Shown here: positions 47,011-59,612 of the stretch, in pieces
Position numbering within the stretch: position 1 is the stretch's first letter
Layout of the letters: each line of letters opens with the position of its first letter
From: Epiperipatus broadwayi
Lineage: Eukaryota; Onychophora; Udeonychophora; Euonychophora; Peripatidae
NCBI GenBank assembly: GCA_028023455.1
Contig: JAQFVV010012405.1
Span: 2,421,149 to 2,485,148, forward strand
DNA length: 64,000 nucleotides
Direction of reading: 5' to 3'
Program-made: the position numbers and the translations under genes
Notes under the pieces: generated by a model
The model's input: the letters and a program-made list of their open reading frames with translations, nothing else
Told to the model about the DNA's origin: nothing
The model's database searches: none

Positions 47011-47603
47011 AAGTAGACGGTAACCAGTCTCTAGCTTACATGAGAGTGGAGTAATGAAAATTACTCTGCAGAAATATTATTAATTAAATAAATAATCTCT
47101 GATCTAATGCATGACTAATAAAAATTATTAAGATAATTCTCTTGCAAAATATGATTAAAGTTTACATGTTCATTCTTTCAAAGTAAATTTATTTTAGGTC
47201 CAAACTTGACAATTCTAGCAAAAATTAGAATGTGTAATAAGTTTATCCTATTTCATTTTGTATATTTTAAGCTAAACCAATATTTATTTATATCTAAGTA
47301 TTACTGTAGTTATATTCTATCTATTTTTTTGATAATATTCATTTATGTCAGAAGATCTCGGAAGGTTAATTTTTTGATTCACACAGATAATGGAATATGT
47401 GGATCTGCACAATTAATTAATTTTAAAGATTTTCATAGACTTATAAATATGAACATTTAATATTCAGATATAAGTATATTGCCTGTACTAAACTTAATGT
47501 AATTATAAGGGATTTGAACTCAGATTTTCAATCTCCCTACAACTATGTACTCCATTTTATGTAACTGATACACATGACCACATGCATGTGAAAATGATAA
47601 AGA

Positions 47604-47656
47604 TCTCCAATATACATCTTTCATGCTGAACTAGCCTTCATCAGTTGGTCCAGATG
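47604..47656 (-). ncRNA. Hammerhead-like motif, family 2, core intact
   Basis: Minus strand: CCAA, CTGATGA (47638-47644), stem II region AGGCTA-GTT-CAGCAT (two mismatches), GAAA (47619-47622), triplet ATA, TTGG. Stem I is CCAA/TTGG. Stem III is reduced to a single pair. Confidence 0.5.
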
Positions 47657-48260
47657 ACCATCTTCCATACAAATATACAGTCAGTGCTCAATTTATATTA
47701 AGATAGCAAATCTTCAAACTTTAATGGACTAGCTTCAATTTTCTTTACTGTCCGACAATTCAGCCATCCATATCATTGAAAATCTGATGATGGAACACTC
47801 AAAGCCCTTGTTGATGCCATTATTACTGTCATATCAATGTTGATTTTAAATCACTCCTACCCCTCACATATATGACTTAAATATGTCAATTTAATTACTC
47901 AGAAGACATATGGGCAGAGTACAGGCCAAATACATAATACTCAATTATAAGTATACTGTCTATACTAACTTATATTTGAATATTACATTTTCAGTCTATT
48001 CTGCCCATCCCTCTTCTGTGCAATTAAATGGGAATATTAAGGTCCTATATGTGAGGGGGTCAGAATGACTTAAAGTCAACATTGGTATAACAATAATAAC
48101 AGCATCAACAAGGGCTTTGAGTGTTATATATGGGATTTCAGTGATATGGATGGCTGAAGAGTTGGAGGATTGAGAAGATTGAAGATTGTTCCTTAAAGTT
48201 TGAACGTTTTCTCTCTCAATATAAACTGAGCACTGATTGTGTATATGTGTTGGAAATGGT

Positions 48261-48316
48261 GATCTGGACCAATTGATGAAGTGTTTAGCACAAAATACAT
48301 ACATTGGAGATCATTT
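48261..48316 (+). ncRNA. Hammerhead-like motif, family 2, degenerate
   Basis: CCAA, TTGATGA, stem II with mismatches, AAAA, ATACATACA, TTGG. Stem I remains but both core segments are changed. Confidence 0.4.
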
Positions 48317-48345
48317 AGTTTTTTCACATATATGTGGTCTTGTGA

Positions 48346-50237
48346 ATCAATCGTATAAGGTGATAGCTATAGGGAACTTAAATGTTTAAGCTTCTTATAA
48401 ATATGAAAATCATAAATGAAAATTGTTCTAGGTAGTAATTTCAACAATTATGTTATTAGGAAATAATCAAAAATGATTTTATTTTTGGTTAGACATGTGT
48501 TAGCCAAAGTACTATTGTTTTAAGGATGATTGACATTTGTATTAATTGTTTTCTTTCGAGCATGTGGTTGCCATTTCAAAAGAAAGTTGTTGATTTTTTT
48601 ATATGCTTAAACCTAATAATGTCCTTAAATATTGAAGCTATTAATGAGCAGATTAATATATATATATATTAAAAGAAAACATTGAGCAAAAATTTCCACA
48701 AGGATTGTATTTTTTCTTCCTTGTTATTTACATTAATTATTGTTGTTATGTTATTTAATCATCAGACTCTCAAATTTTATTTATACTCCCGGGTTAGCTA
48801 TTATAAGTTTTTAATCTGTTTATCTCTATTGGTAATTAAACCCTAACTCATGTAACATAACACAATCATTTATTCATTTCACATATTTTTATGACGATGG
48901 TTTTTCAAAACTACATTATCTTTATAAAAGAATTGCATAAAGTTTTTAAAAAGGAATAAGACTATTTAAACGATCAATATGTTTCTCTGTTCACAAAGAA
49001 CCCATTAATGAAAAGACGAAAATAAGCATTTTATCAGAATTTAAAAAGAACACTTTAAATAATGTTACAATGGATTGAACTAAATACTATTGCTTTATAA
49101 TTTTTTCAAAATATATATTAAATAAAAATGCATATTAATTGTAAATAGTTTTTTTTTGTTTAAGTAATATCTTTAATGCAAAAGAAATATATATACATTT
49201 ATAATTTGAAATTTCCAAAGAATGAATTATTTATAAATAATAGGAAAAAGATAAGAGCTTTTACCTAGGTCCATACAGAGCAGAAGCGTATCCAACGGAG
49301 TGTCATAGAGGGACAATGAAAAGGCATGATTCACTGGCTTTTACGATTGTAGAATGCTAAGAATTTGAGAGATGTTTTTTTATTCTATTACACGTTTGCT
49401 AGGTTAAACTAGATAAATGTTTTCTGATAATATTAGATGGTCAGTCAGGTTGGTTACTTAAGCTGGCGAACATGAAAGTGAAATTCTGATTGGAATTCGA
49501 TTTTATTTTTTTTAATTTCTACTGTGCCTGCATTGGATCTCAGATCATGGGTATGACATGTGGATATATTAACCATATTATTGTCTTAGTGGCTACAGAT
49601 AATGAAAGTGCTCTTAAAGTTAAATTAGAACTTCAAATTAGAAAAGTATCAGAATTAGAAATCAATTAATATGATTTTAAAATTGAGATCCACAACTTTT
49701 ATGAAATTAGTTTAATATTTTTGAATATCAAATGAAACCAAAAAATTAACTTTATGGTGTTCAAATGTTATTATAATTAATTGAAATGTAAATGACTAAG
49801 AAAGAATTTCTGAAAAACTATATTTTAGGTAAGAAGTTAGTATTGAATATTTAATTCACCCTATGTTGGTTGCAAATAATTTGAAGATGTGGTTTAAAGT
49901 CATTATATGAAATTTGGAATCTTGAAATATTATGGGAAAACAGATGTGATAAAGATATAATTTTTGTTTTACTAGACAAGAGGTAAACTATTTTAGTAGA
50001 TCAGTGAGGATTTTACTGATTATCTGATAAAAACAGTGAGAATGAGAGAAGATTAATTTTAGTTTTTTAATTTGCCTCTACATTTAACATGATTTTTTTG
50101 GAGATAATTAAAGTAAAAATCTTTAAAAACGATGTAGGTAATATCTGAAATTATAGGAACCTTCAGATCTTGGAATCATTTGATTTTTTGAAGAGTGTCT
50201 ATAATACATATTTATATAATGTTATATAATGAGCTTG
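48346..50237. other. Intron sequence, nothing recognised
   Basis: AT-rich, no coding or repeat signature noted. Confidence 0.5.
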
Positions 50238-51040
50238 CAACTTTTCAGAATATCCCCAACTTTAGACCGGTTTCTGCTAGTGGCTTTCTCAGTGAGGTGC
50301 TAGGATATTCATGCATTAGATTTAAAATACCAGGCCAAGCCAAGCCCAGCACTTTAGCTAATGGATAACTATTGAGTAGAAAATCTGAACTAGCCAAGCC
50401 CAGCACTTTAGCTAATGGATAACTATTGAGTAGAAAATCTGAACTTTTCAGAAATTAATATGTTTTCCAATCCAGCCATCTAACTTAAATAGCCATATGG
50501 GACTCAACTAAGTTCAGACACACCATATATTAATAACTTCAGCAATATAAAATTTTCAAAACCTTAATAGCAAAAAATATAATTACAAAGAAATCAAGTC
50601 ATATATCATGTGACCTAATTTAACAAGCTTGTATTACAAATGTTGCATAATGAGTTGTAAATAGCTCTTAACAAACTTTTCAGAATATCCCGAACCTCAG
50701 ACTGGTGATACAAGCTTATTAAATTAGGTCATATGATATATGATTTGATTTTTTTGTAATTATATTTTTTGCTATTAAGGCTTTGGCAATTTTATATTGC
50801 TAAAGCTATTAATATATGGTGTACCTGAAGTTAGTTCAATCCTATATGGCTATTTAAGTTAGACAGCTTGATTGGAAGACATATGGATGTCTGAAAATTT
50901 CAGATTTTCTACTTAATAGTTACCATTAGATAAAGTGCTGGGCTTGGCCTGCTATTTTAAATCTAATACTTGAATATCCTAGGCCTCACTAAGGAAATCA
51001 GTAGCAGAAACTGGTCTGAGGTTGGGGATATTTTGAAAAG
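50238..51040. repeat. 0.8-kb foldback repeat with internal tandem duplication
   Basis: The left arm 50238-50627 (CTTTTCAGAATATCCCC...AACAAGCTTGT) and right arm 50710-51040 (ACAAGCTTATTAAATT...GGGGATATTTTGAAAAG) are inverted copies with about 80 bases between. In the left arm a 54-base block starting GCCAAGCCCAGCAC (50339) is repeated at 50393. No open frame of note. It looks like a MITE or foldback transposon. Confidence 0.85.
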
Positions 51041-52812
51041 CTTGTTAAATTGAGTCATGTGTTACATGACTTGATTTCTTTATAATTATATTTATATAAA
51101 TATAAGTACCCAGGTCAGTTTGAAAATGGTTGGTTACATTAATAATTTATAACTCTGCAAATAACTAGTGTTGTTTTCTTGTTTTACAGAATATAGTTCA
51201 GCCTATCGTTATAATATCACGTCTCACATACTTTTATGATATATGAAGGATACCAAAAAATAACCGGAATCATTCTCTGATTTGTGTGCTTGTTGTAGTA
51301 TATGCTTCTACTGTTACATACTTCTGCGTCAATGTACCAAATTACATAACCATGTGAAATTTTGGTCACACATAGCACTTTTTTCTATGTGTTTTGTGTT
51401 TTTATGTGATCACTGTGCCTGAAACTTGTTTCAAGCATTCGAACTGTTTTTCCAACCATTTTCTGTAAATGAAAACTTTACATTTTTTAATGAATATATA
51501 TATTATAGTTTTATTATTATTATTATTTTGACTAATTATTCTAATTTTTTCTAGGTTTATTTTTGCAAATGGTAAACATCTTTATTTATTTTAAATATGT
51601 TTTTGAATTATAGTGCAATCTATTTAATATCTTGTTTTATACTTAAAAATAATGGTTAATGGTTAAAATAAATTATTAAACAGAAAATTTAGAGTTCTAT
51701 ATCCTTATGAGTAATGTCTTGGGAATTTTTTTTTGAATAGTTGATAGAATTTTGATGTTATTTGATTTTTGCTTGTGATATTAATAATTTTTCAAAAAAT
51801 ATCTATGTTTGGAAGATAAATTCCAAGCTTAAAAATATATCTAGCAGAAAAATTTTATTTTCAGAACTTAGAAAAGAACCCAAATAATTTATTTGTGATC
51901 TGAGACTATCAATAGTTATTGGAAAACTTCCAAAATGAATATATATATATATATATATATATGAGGTCAAATCATATAGTTATTAATAATATATTGAGAG
52001 GACACATTTATATATTTTGTACTATGTGTTCACTCATTCATTTATTGAAAAAATAAGAATAAAGAAAACAAACTTGATCTTATTTTTATTTTTAAATAAA
52101 ATGAATATTGGTATGCCTGACTTTCATTGCAAATAATTATGTTCTGAGCAATATCCCTTTTTTCAAGATGTACAATAGTAATCTCCTTATCAAGAAGCAT
52201 TGTTTTAATGTTTTTAAATCAGTATCAACTTTAAGTATATTCTTAAATTTTGTAAAACTTTTAGTATTACACTTAAAAAATTATGTGAAATATTGCATAT
52301 CAAATTCAGAAAGAATAATAAAGGAAGAATAAAATCTATATGCTTTTGACATAGTCTTCTTCAAGACAGAAAAAAAAAAGACTACTGGCTTATTGTAAAA
52401 TTTATTTACGAAGTTTAATTTTTTTAAAAAAAAATGTGGTTGTTTACTGTACTTGGGGACAGAAAAATGGCTGCTTGTATCTCATAAAATATATTGAATT
52501 TTTGAATTTTAGGGTTTCTTGTTTGTTTATTTGCATTTTTTTTGGGATTAGTGTGTAAATTGAATTTATATTGATCCAGGGTAATTTTCAGCACCAGTGT
52601 GTATATATCTATTTCAAAACAAAAGATAAAAAAAAAATAATTTTTTTTTAAAAAACTTATAAAAGTGATTTCATGAAAGTAAGTGTAGTTTCCAAAAAAA
52701 TAATGCATCCAAATTTGATTTCTTATTTCAATTTTGAGGTCTTGGAAATCCAATGAAATAATAATTGGGTACTAGGAAAAAAAATAAAACTCTATAAATA
52801 ATGAAAATATAC
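51041..52812. other. Intron sequence, nothing recognised
   Basis: No motif seen. Short TA run at 51938-51961. Open frames at 52108-52332 and 52424-52753 (minus) have no recognisable content. Confidence 0.5.
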
Positions 52813-52861
52813 TCATTGTCATCATCATCATCTTCATCATCATCATAATAATAATAATAAT

Positions 52862-52921
<60 letters not shown>
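52813..52921 (+). repeat. Compound trinucleotide repeat (CAT)n(TAA)n(TAG)n
   Basis: CAT units, then about six TAA units, then about 19-20 TAG units. The three trinucleotides differ by single changes, which suggests stepwise conversion within one array. Confidence 0.95.
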
Positions 52922-52923
<2 letters not shown>

Positions 52924-54061
52924 AATGAAGATAACAAAAAAGTGCAAAAACAATGGAGCAGGAGCAGTAACAACATTAAAAAAGAGAAGATTTAGGCAGT
53001 AAAATGGAAAAATCTTATAGAGAAGGACAAAATGATTTACAAGCAATGCAGTTTGTATAGACCATTATGTTAGAATTTGTTTTTGTTATTGTAATAATTA
53101 TATTGCAAAGAAAGTGTATGTTTTTTAAAAGCAATAAAAGATAATTAAAAAGGCTGAGACAAAATTAAAGGAATTATTTTTTAAACTCATTTTTTATTTT
53201 AAGTATTATTTTGTGATTATAAGAATATTTTTTAAACAACTAATAGTTTAATTATTATTATTATATTACATACCTTCATAAATTATTTTTGCATCTACTT
53301 TTATACGTTATTGTAGATTTCAGCAAAATAAATAAAACTGAAAATTATGATACTTGATTATTTTTTTTATCTGAATTTTAAAATTGTCCGTTAGAAAAAA
53401 AAATTACCTAAAAATAATTTGTTAAATAACTTCATAAATAATTCCATATTTCGATTTATTTGTTGTCTTTTTAAATTAAAAAAGAAAGGGGAAGGAAAAA
53501 AATCGTAAGTAAAGCTTTAGTTTGTACAAGTTATCTATTAATTTATTTACTTGGAACTGTCTTGTCAATCATTCTGAATTATTTATGATATGTTGACTGT
53601 CATATCCCTGTTTAGAAGAATTTTCAAGAGTTAATCCTAATTAGTTTGCTTTTAAATATTTTAGGCTTTTACTTCCATTCATTTTGTGAAGTTAGCTAAC
53701 ATTTCATCCATTCTTTGATGTGAATTTTTATAATAAATCTAGTAGTGATCTCTCATTTATACAAAAGACATCTAAATTAATATTTGATATTTTAAATTCC
53801 CAAATAATGTGCAAATATTAATTTATTTTTACTATACATATATATCTATACCTTTACTAATAAAGTGTGACCAGTACTTTTTAATCTAAGAATTGTGATG
53901 CCACAAGGATTACATTAATATTTTAAAGGAACTCATCAATTTAAAAAATTAAAATATAAAGTACAATATTCCTATTTATTTTTTTATGATATGTTCCTAA
54001 AAGTTGAAACACTAAATGAAACAGTTTGGTTTCACATTGAATCAAAAAAGAGAAAATATTT
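52922..54061. other. Intron sequence, nothing recognised
   Basis: AT-rich; no repeats or coding signature noted. Confidence 0.5.
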
Positions 54062-54182
54062 TGCTTCCTCCTTTTTTTTTTTAATGTGTCAAAGCGTTGG
54101 CCAGGAAGCAAACCCCGGAACAACTGCTTGTAAGGCAGCTATGCTAACTACTTGGCCACCAACGCTTGACTGCTTCCTCCTT
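54062..54182 (-). mobile_element. tRNA-derived retroposon with 12-bp target duplication
   Basis: TGCTTCCTCCTT occurs at 54062-54073 and 54171-54182, flanking a 97-base insert. On the minus strand the insert is GTCAA, a tRNA-like body, TTTGACACATTA and a poly(A) run that meets the duplication. Target duplication plus A tail is the hallmark of LINE-mediated retroposition. It is only a tRNA with short extensions, so it is either a minimal SINE or a retroposed tRNA gene copy. Confidence 0.8.
54094..54165 (-). tRNA. tRNA-Val(UAC)-like sequence, probably pseudogene
   Basis: 72 bases on the minus strand. The acceptor stem GCGTTGG/CCAACGC pairs perfectly over seven. The anticodon arm CTGC-CTTACAA-GCAG gives a seven-base loop with TAC in anticodon position. 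The T-arm (CGGGG-TTTGCTT-CCTGG) has one mismatch and a changed TTC. The D arm is TGGCCAAGTAGTTAGCATAGC, with a conserved GTTAG but a poor stem. The location inside a retroposon and the T-loop change argue against a working tRNA gene. Confidence 0.55.
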
Positions 54183-54360
54183 CAACCTATGATATTGGCA
54201 AAAAAAAAAACATTTCTATTGAATGAATGGGGGGGGGGGCTAAATATTTGTACAAGGTTTTTTAAGTAATTAAATTTAATGAATTCATTTTTTTGACCTT
54301 AAATAATCCTAAATATGTATATTTATAATATTTTTTTAATTTCTCTCTAAGTATGCATGT

Positions 54361-55560
54361 AATCTGGAAACAGGATTGCATTTAAACGAAATTCATAGCA
54401 TTGTTTGAAATTAGTTGGTTTTAAAATGTTTTCATATTAAAGAGCTTCTGTGTGATGGAATGAGAGAAATGGAAAATTGCAGACATTTGAAATAAAAACT
54501 GATGTTAAACAAGGATGTGTTCTTGTTACAACATTGTTTTCAATTTTATTTAGTTATTTTTGGAACTATTTGGATGCAGGTAAATGAAACAGATATCACA
54601 ATGTGATACAGATTTGATAATGAAATTTTCAATTTGAATTGAGCAAAAATGAGAATTTCATTTTTTTTGGATTCTTATTTATAGTATTCTAATAATTGTG
54701 TATGTTTGCCAGTTGAAAAGATGATTCATAGAATGTACTTAATATTTTTGAGTGCAACATATAAAGACTTGAATTTAATAATAAATGCTAGAGATGGAAG
54801 ATAAATTTTCAACTTGGAAAATGTAAATCGACCTTGGTAATTTTATAAATAGAAAGAATGGATTATTAAATGTTGAGGTATAAGAGATTTCACTGTGCTA
54901 CTGCTGCTTTTAACAAGTTAGAATATAGACTATTTTATCTGAGGTAAATAATTACTGCAATTAAGTTTGCTGTTTATAGAGCTGTTATTTTACTTAATTT
55001 ATTGTATGGAAGTGAGACTTGGATACTCTATAGACATAACATAAAGCATTAGAAATGTTTTATTTGAAGATACTCTGTAAAATTTTAAAAATATAATGAG
55101 TAAGTAGATCATAAAACCAGTCAATACATTTTTCCACTTGCAGGATGTGATACTAAAAATTCTTCTATTGCAAAATTACATTTTCGTTGGATTGGACATA
55201 TACAAGGAGAGACTTCCTAAAAGGTTATTTGATGGGAAACTTGAGCAAGATTTTGTAGAGAAGTAGACCCTATCTGTTATAAAGATTATCTCAAAGAAAT
55301 TCTAAATAAATGTGATATTTATTGCTTTCATTAGGATACTATGGCAGAGAATAGAAGACATTGGAGAGCTACAATTAGACATGATGTTGAAATATTTTCA
55401 GGAAGAAAGTAATTAAAAGACATTATTATATATCAAATAGATAGAAAAATGGACCAGGATATTCTATAGTAATTATGATTCAAAGATTGATTTATATAGT
55501 TATTTCAAAATTCATTTCTAGATCAATTTTTCTTTCTTTCTTTTTTTTTTTTTTGGAGTT
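54361..55560 (+). mobile_element. 5'-truncated LINE, same family as 33.7-37.1 kb
   Basis: Pieces in order match the longer copy: FEIKTDVKQGCVL and TLFSILF (RT motif 4), LGY/WILYRH..IRNVLFEDTL, GLDIYKERLPKRLFDGKLEQD, WQRIEDIGELQLDMMLKYFQE (here against YWKDIADNNNIGDLQLDMIL in the other copy), then a Cys-tail remnant SNYDSKIDLYSYFKIH. Frames are broken throughout. Confidence 0.75.
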
Positions 55561-56284
55561 GGAATATCCATACTTATTTACCAGTGGCTGCTATATTAAT
55601 GTATTTATATTGATAGTATTTGCATGATAAAATATTTAGAATGAATCTATTAATTACTTCAAAATGCAACTTTACAAAGTCTTTTAGTATTAAGGGACAC
55701 TATAATTTTAAAAATAGATTGTTAATATTTTTGTTTATTATTCAGATCAAATCACAAAGTTCCAAACTTATTTAAGGAATATTGAATACTAAGAAATTAA
55801 AGGAAAGAAAGACAAGAAAATTAAATAAATAAATATATAAATGCTATCTACTCAAAAGAGATAAGATATTTATTAATACTGTTTTCTATTATGCAAAGAA
55901 GACAGTGAGTAGTTAACTAAACAAAATGTTTTATATACAGTAGTATGGAAAAGAAGATTGAATAAAATCGGGAAATATGAGTAAAATTGAAAACATATAA
56001 GGATATTGGAAAAGAGCAAATTAAGTAAATGTCTAAATTTAGGAACTAAAGAAGCTGGAATTATAATGAAGAGAGGAATAAGATGTTTTGTTATTGATTA
56101 TTGTGATTGTTATTTAAATGGTAATCAGCATATGAAAAACAAATGAGCTTTATTCCCAATGTGAAAGCTATTAAAAAACATTTTCATAGATAAATTTACT
56201 TTTTGTATATATATATTTTAAAATCCTTTTTATAGTTTTAAAAAAAATGTTCGTTCAATATATTTTATGTCCTAATTATAATTT

Positions 56285-56369
56285 ATATATACACACTCTC
56301 TCTCTCTCACACACACACACACATATATATATATATACATACACACACACACACATATATATATATATG
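56285..56369 (+). repeat. Compound dinucleotide microsatellite
   Basis: TC, then AC, then AT runs, the AC-AT pair occurring twice. Confidence 0.95.
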
Positions 56370-58249
56370 CATAGAGCCAATATTTCTCGGTGGTGAAGGC
56401 AGTGTGTTTAAGAATTGAAGGTTTTTGATCTATTTCTAACCAAGGAATATATATATCAATTTATCCAATTGACTCAACTTAATATAAGAATTGGATAAAT
56501 ATTTATTTTTAGGATCAAAAGAGTTTTGGAGAAGCTCAGAAAAATATTTTTTATAAAAGAGCAGAAATCAACAGTAGAATGATTTGGTAGAGTTAGAAGA
56601 GAATAAGAGTTTTATTTATTGATTGCTAATATTGTTCTGATTCGGATATAAATTTGATTTTATACTTTTGAGTAGTTGATTGTACAAAAATAATTTTTAT
56701 TTATTTATTAACATTTGATAAATAATTATTTAATTTTGGATTAATTGAAAATATTAAAAAAATATGTTTTAGATGTTATTTACAAAAGTGAAGTAGTTAT
56801 TTTCTTTAATTTTCTTTGATTTTTATCACAAGTAAGTTTATATTAAATTGATCAAAGTTTGCAAAAACAAAAAACAAAAACACTTTTTAGAACAATTTTA
56901 AAATGTTTGTTATACTTAATTTGATGTTTGCATTTCTACTTATTTTTTATTCAATTGAATAAATTAATTTTTTTATTTATTTACCTCTTTGCTGAATTTT
57001 TAGTTAAAATTTTTTTAAATATACATTGATGCCTGCTTGGAAGTAAATTGTGGTATGTTCATTGCTGTAAAGATTTTTATTTTTGTAATGAAGGAAAAAT
57101 GAAAATATAGCTTTTTATTTTGATTATTAATATTTTATTTTTAGAGAAGGCTGGATTCATATTTTCTCTTTTTTCTCTCTCTTGTTATTTAATCTTCTCT
57201 CATCTAATTTTTTTAAATTTTCAAGTAACTGAAATAATTGTGTTAATAATTTATTAAAATAGAATTTAAAACAGTAAGTTATCACATGTATTTAAATTTT
57301 ATATTTAAAAATGTTTATTTTACAACTTTTAAAATTACTAATATGTATTGTAACTAAATTAAAGTTGATCAAAGATATATCGTTGTAAAATAAATAAAGG
57401 TAGATCAAAAGAATCATTACCATATCATCTCTGAGTTGTCTATAATATATAAGATCATAATATTTAAAATAACATTGGATTAGAACTTAAATAAAGTTGG
57501 ATTAAATGAAACATACTCCTGGATAGTAGCTATAATAGTAAATAAATATTAAAATGATGAGTAGGGATAAATTAAACATATTTCTATAATTAGAAATTAA
57601 AGATATCACAGTATCAATAATTATAAACAATAATGCCTGTAGACTAGTCATTTAAGGTGTCTGGCCTATTTCAAACCCTAGTTAGGCAGTCATTGTATCC
57701 TCAATAAACAAGTAGATCAAACTATAAGCAATTATTATTCAGAACAAACTATTATAACTCAGGTATATGGAAATCAAGTGAGTGAGTACACTGGTAACTC
57801 AATCAAATATCTCTCAATATATCCAACTGTAGATTTTACTCACTCTTATCTCTTGGTTGGATCTCAAGTGCATATCTACGTGAACAACAAGTGAATATGG
57901 TCTATCAGGGCGCCACTAGGTTAGCTGGACCTAGACAAAGTTATATTTATAACTTTTTCACATGTACCGGGTTTGAATTCCTTTTTAGTACTTTATTTCT
58001 AATAAAAATGGAAGATTTTGCTTTTAGATCCATATCACTGTATGCAATAATACTTATATAACATAAAACATCTTTAAACTAAAGTGGAGCATATAAAGTT
58101 TATCAGACGGTAATCATCTCCCAGATCTTACATAATAAATGCGTTTCAATATCTTTATATAAGTTCTACTAGCTCAGATTATATGATTCATTTAGGATGG
58201 CAATTCACTCATCCTGACATGACATAGATGATGGAATGGTGGTTATTAT

Positions 58250-58296
<47 letters not shown>
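58250..58296 (+). repeat. (TAA)n microsatellite
   Basis: About 15 units of TAA. Confidence 0.95.
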
Positions 58297-58298
<2 letters not shown>

Positions 58299-59345
58299 CA
58301 ATATTTATTTATGGCCTTTAAACATTTAAATAGGTCATTAATTAAAACGTGATGATGATGATGATGATGATGATAATGATAACGATAATGGTTAACCACA
58401 GCTTTAGGACTAAGCCTAATCATAAACCTAATTTTTATAAAGAAATTCATAATTATTGCTTAATTTTAATATATATCTAATTGGAACTTAAATAGCTAAT
58501 ATTCACCTTGATGATGAATGATCACACTTAATAAAGACTACTCTTAATGAAATATATATGCCTCGTTTAATAAAATAAACTAATATTTATTGGTGCATTT
58601 CTAACATATACATAAAAATTTCTATATCTACATGAAAATTGATATTAACAATAACAACAATAATCATAATCGACTGTTTTAAAATCATAACATTAATTTT
58701 AAATTCTTCCCCCTTTCCCGTAAATGTATTTCAAATTGGATGTCACATTGACCATGACTTTCACTCCACGAGAAAATGTCTCAAAAAAAAAATAAACACT
58801 CTTTTTTTTTTTTGCTTTTCTCTTTCGCAAACATACCTTTATAAATCTAACATGTAAGTAGAATGACAAAAATAAATGTTAGTAAAATTGGAAAGAGCAA
58901 GCTTTAGAAACAAGTTTTAAATTATTTTTCTCCCCCTCCCTTCTACCCTCTGAATGCTATACTTTAACTTAAAACACAATACTCCAATATTCCTAATATT
59001 GCCTATTGTTTTACATTCACACACAATTACATATATGCAACAAGTATTATATTATGTATGTGCATGTTTTATCCCCATAATAACAAAAATATTAATTACA
59101 ACAAAATAATAATAATATAGAAAAAAAGTGTTACATATTAATAACATTTCATAACTTTAAGTTAATAACAATCATAATTTTAGTACATATATAAAGCCTA
59201 TGTTTATCGTTATTAAGAAATTCTGGGTTTCAATTGATCTTGGTTGTTTTAAATAGTTCTGAGATAACAAACGAAAATATACAACTTCATTGCTAAAGTT
59301 TTACTAAGTCTCTGATATTATAAAGAAAACAAAAAAAAAATTCAT

Positions 59346-59430
59346 ATTACCAGTTCCATTCTTTGGCAGCGACTTCCAATGATTCAAATTTATCTTGTTT
59401 AATGTCTTCTTTGGCAGCAACAATTTCTGT
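59346..59430 (-). other. Possible coding fragment, minus strand (weak)
   Basis: Minus strand: after AGAAACACAG the frame reads EIVAAKEDIKQDKFESLEVA then AKEWN and stops at a GTAATA that could be a splice donor. The residue mix looks protein-like and contains two copies of a VAAKE block, but an upstream in-frame stop lies about 45 bases before and no strong acceptor is seen. It could be an exon of a nested gene, a gene fragment, or chance. I do not recognise the family. Confidence 0.2.
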
Positions 59431-59464
59431 GTTTCTCTGGAACAATCTCTTTCTTGAGGTGGAT

Positions 59465-59612
59465 AATTATTTGATGATGATGATTCCATTGAGGTTATTT
59501 GCTTTCGTGGACAATTTGGAAATCATTATATTAACATATATAATTATTTGATGATGATGATTCTTTTGAGGTTATTTGCTTTAGTGGACAATTTGGAAAT
59601 CATTATATTAAC
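59465..59612 (+). repeat. 77-bp tandem duplication
   Basis: AATTATTTGATGATGATGATTC...AATCATTATATTAAC is present at 59465 and again at 59542 with a few substitutions. Confidence 0.9.

Larger units (their letters stand above)
47560..48345. repeat. Inverted pair of family-2 elements
   Basis: 47560-47880 and 48055-48345 are inverted relatives: the sequence around the hammerhead, then AACTTTAA/TTAAAGTTTGAA, CAGCCATCCATATCA/GATATGGATGGCTGA and CAAAGCCCTTGTTGATG/CATCAACAAGGGCTTTG. The spacer 47881-48054 repeats a block (AAGTATACTGTCTATACTAA) also found diverged at 47468-47500. Confidence 0.8.
55561..59345. other. Intron sequence with simple repeats only
   Basis: Compound (TC)n(AC)n(AT)n at 56285-56369, (TAA)n at 58250-58296, (GAT)n at 58350-58375. 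57640-57960 is less AT-rich and shares a 'CACTAGG..GGACCTAGA' feel with 40000-40030 (ATCTAGGCATTTGAACCTAG), which may be a diverged repeat. No gene recognised. Confidence 0.5.

Noticed and set aside
47996-48304. 102-codon minus-strand open frame
   Set aside because: It is the antisense reading of the family-2 repeat body and its hammerhead; not a gene.
54094-54165. Functional tRNA-Val gene
   Set aside because: Target duplications and a poly(A) run show that it arrived by retroposition, and the T-loop and D stem are altered; kept as a tRNA-like pseudogene only.
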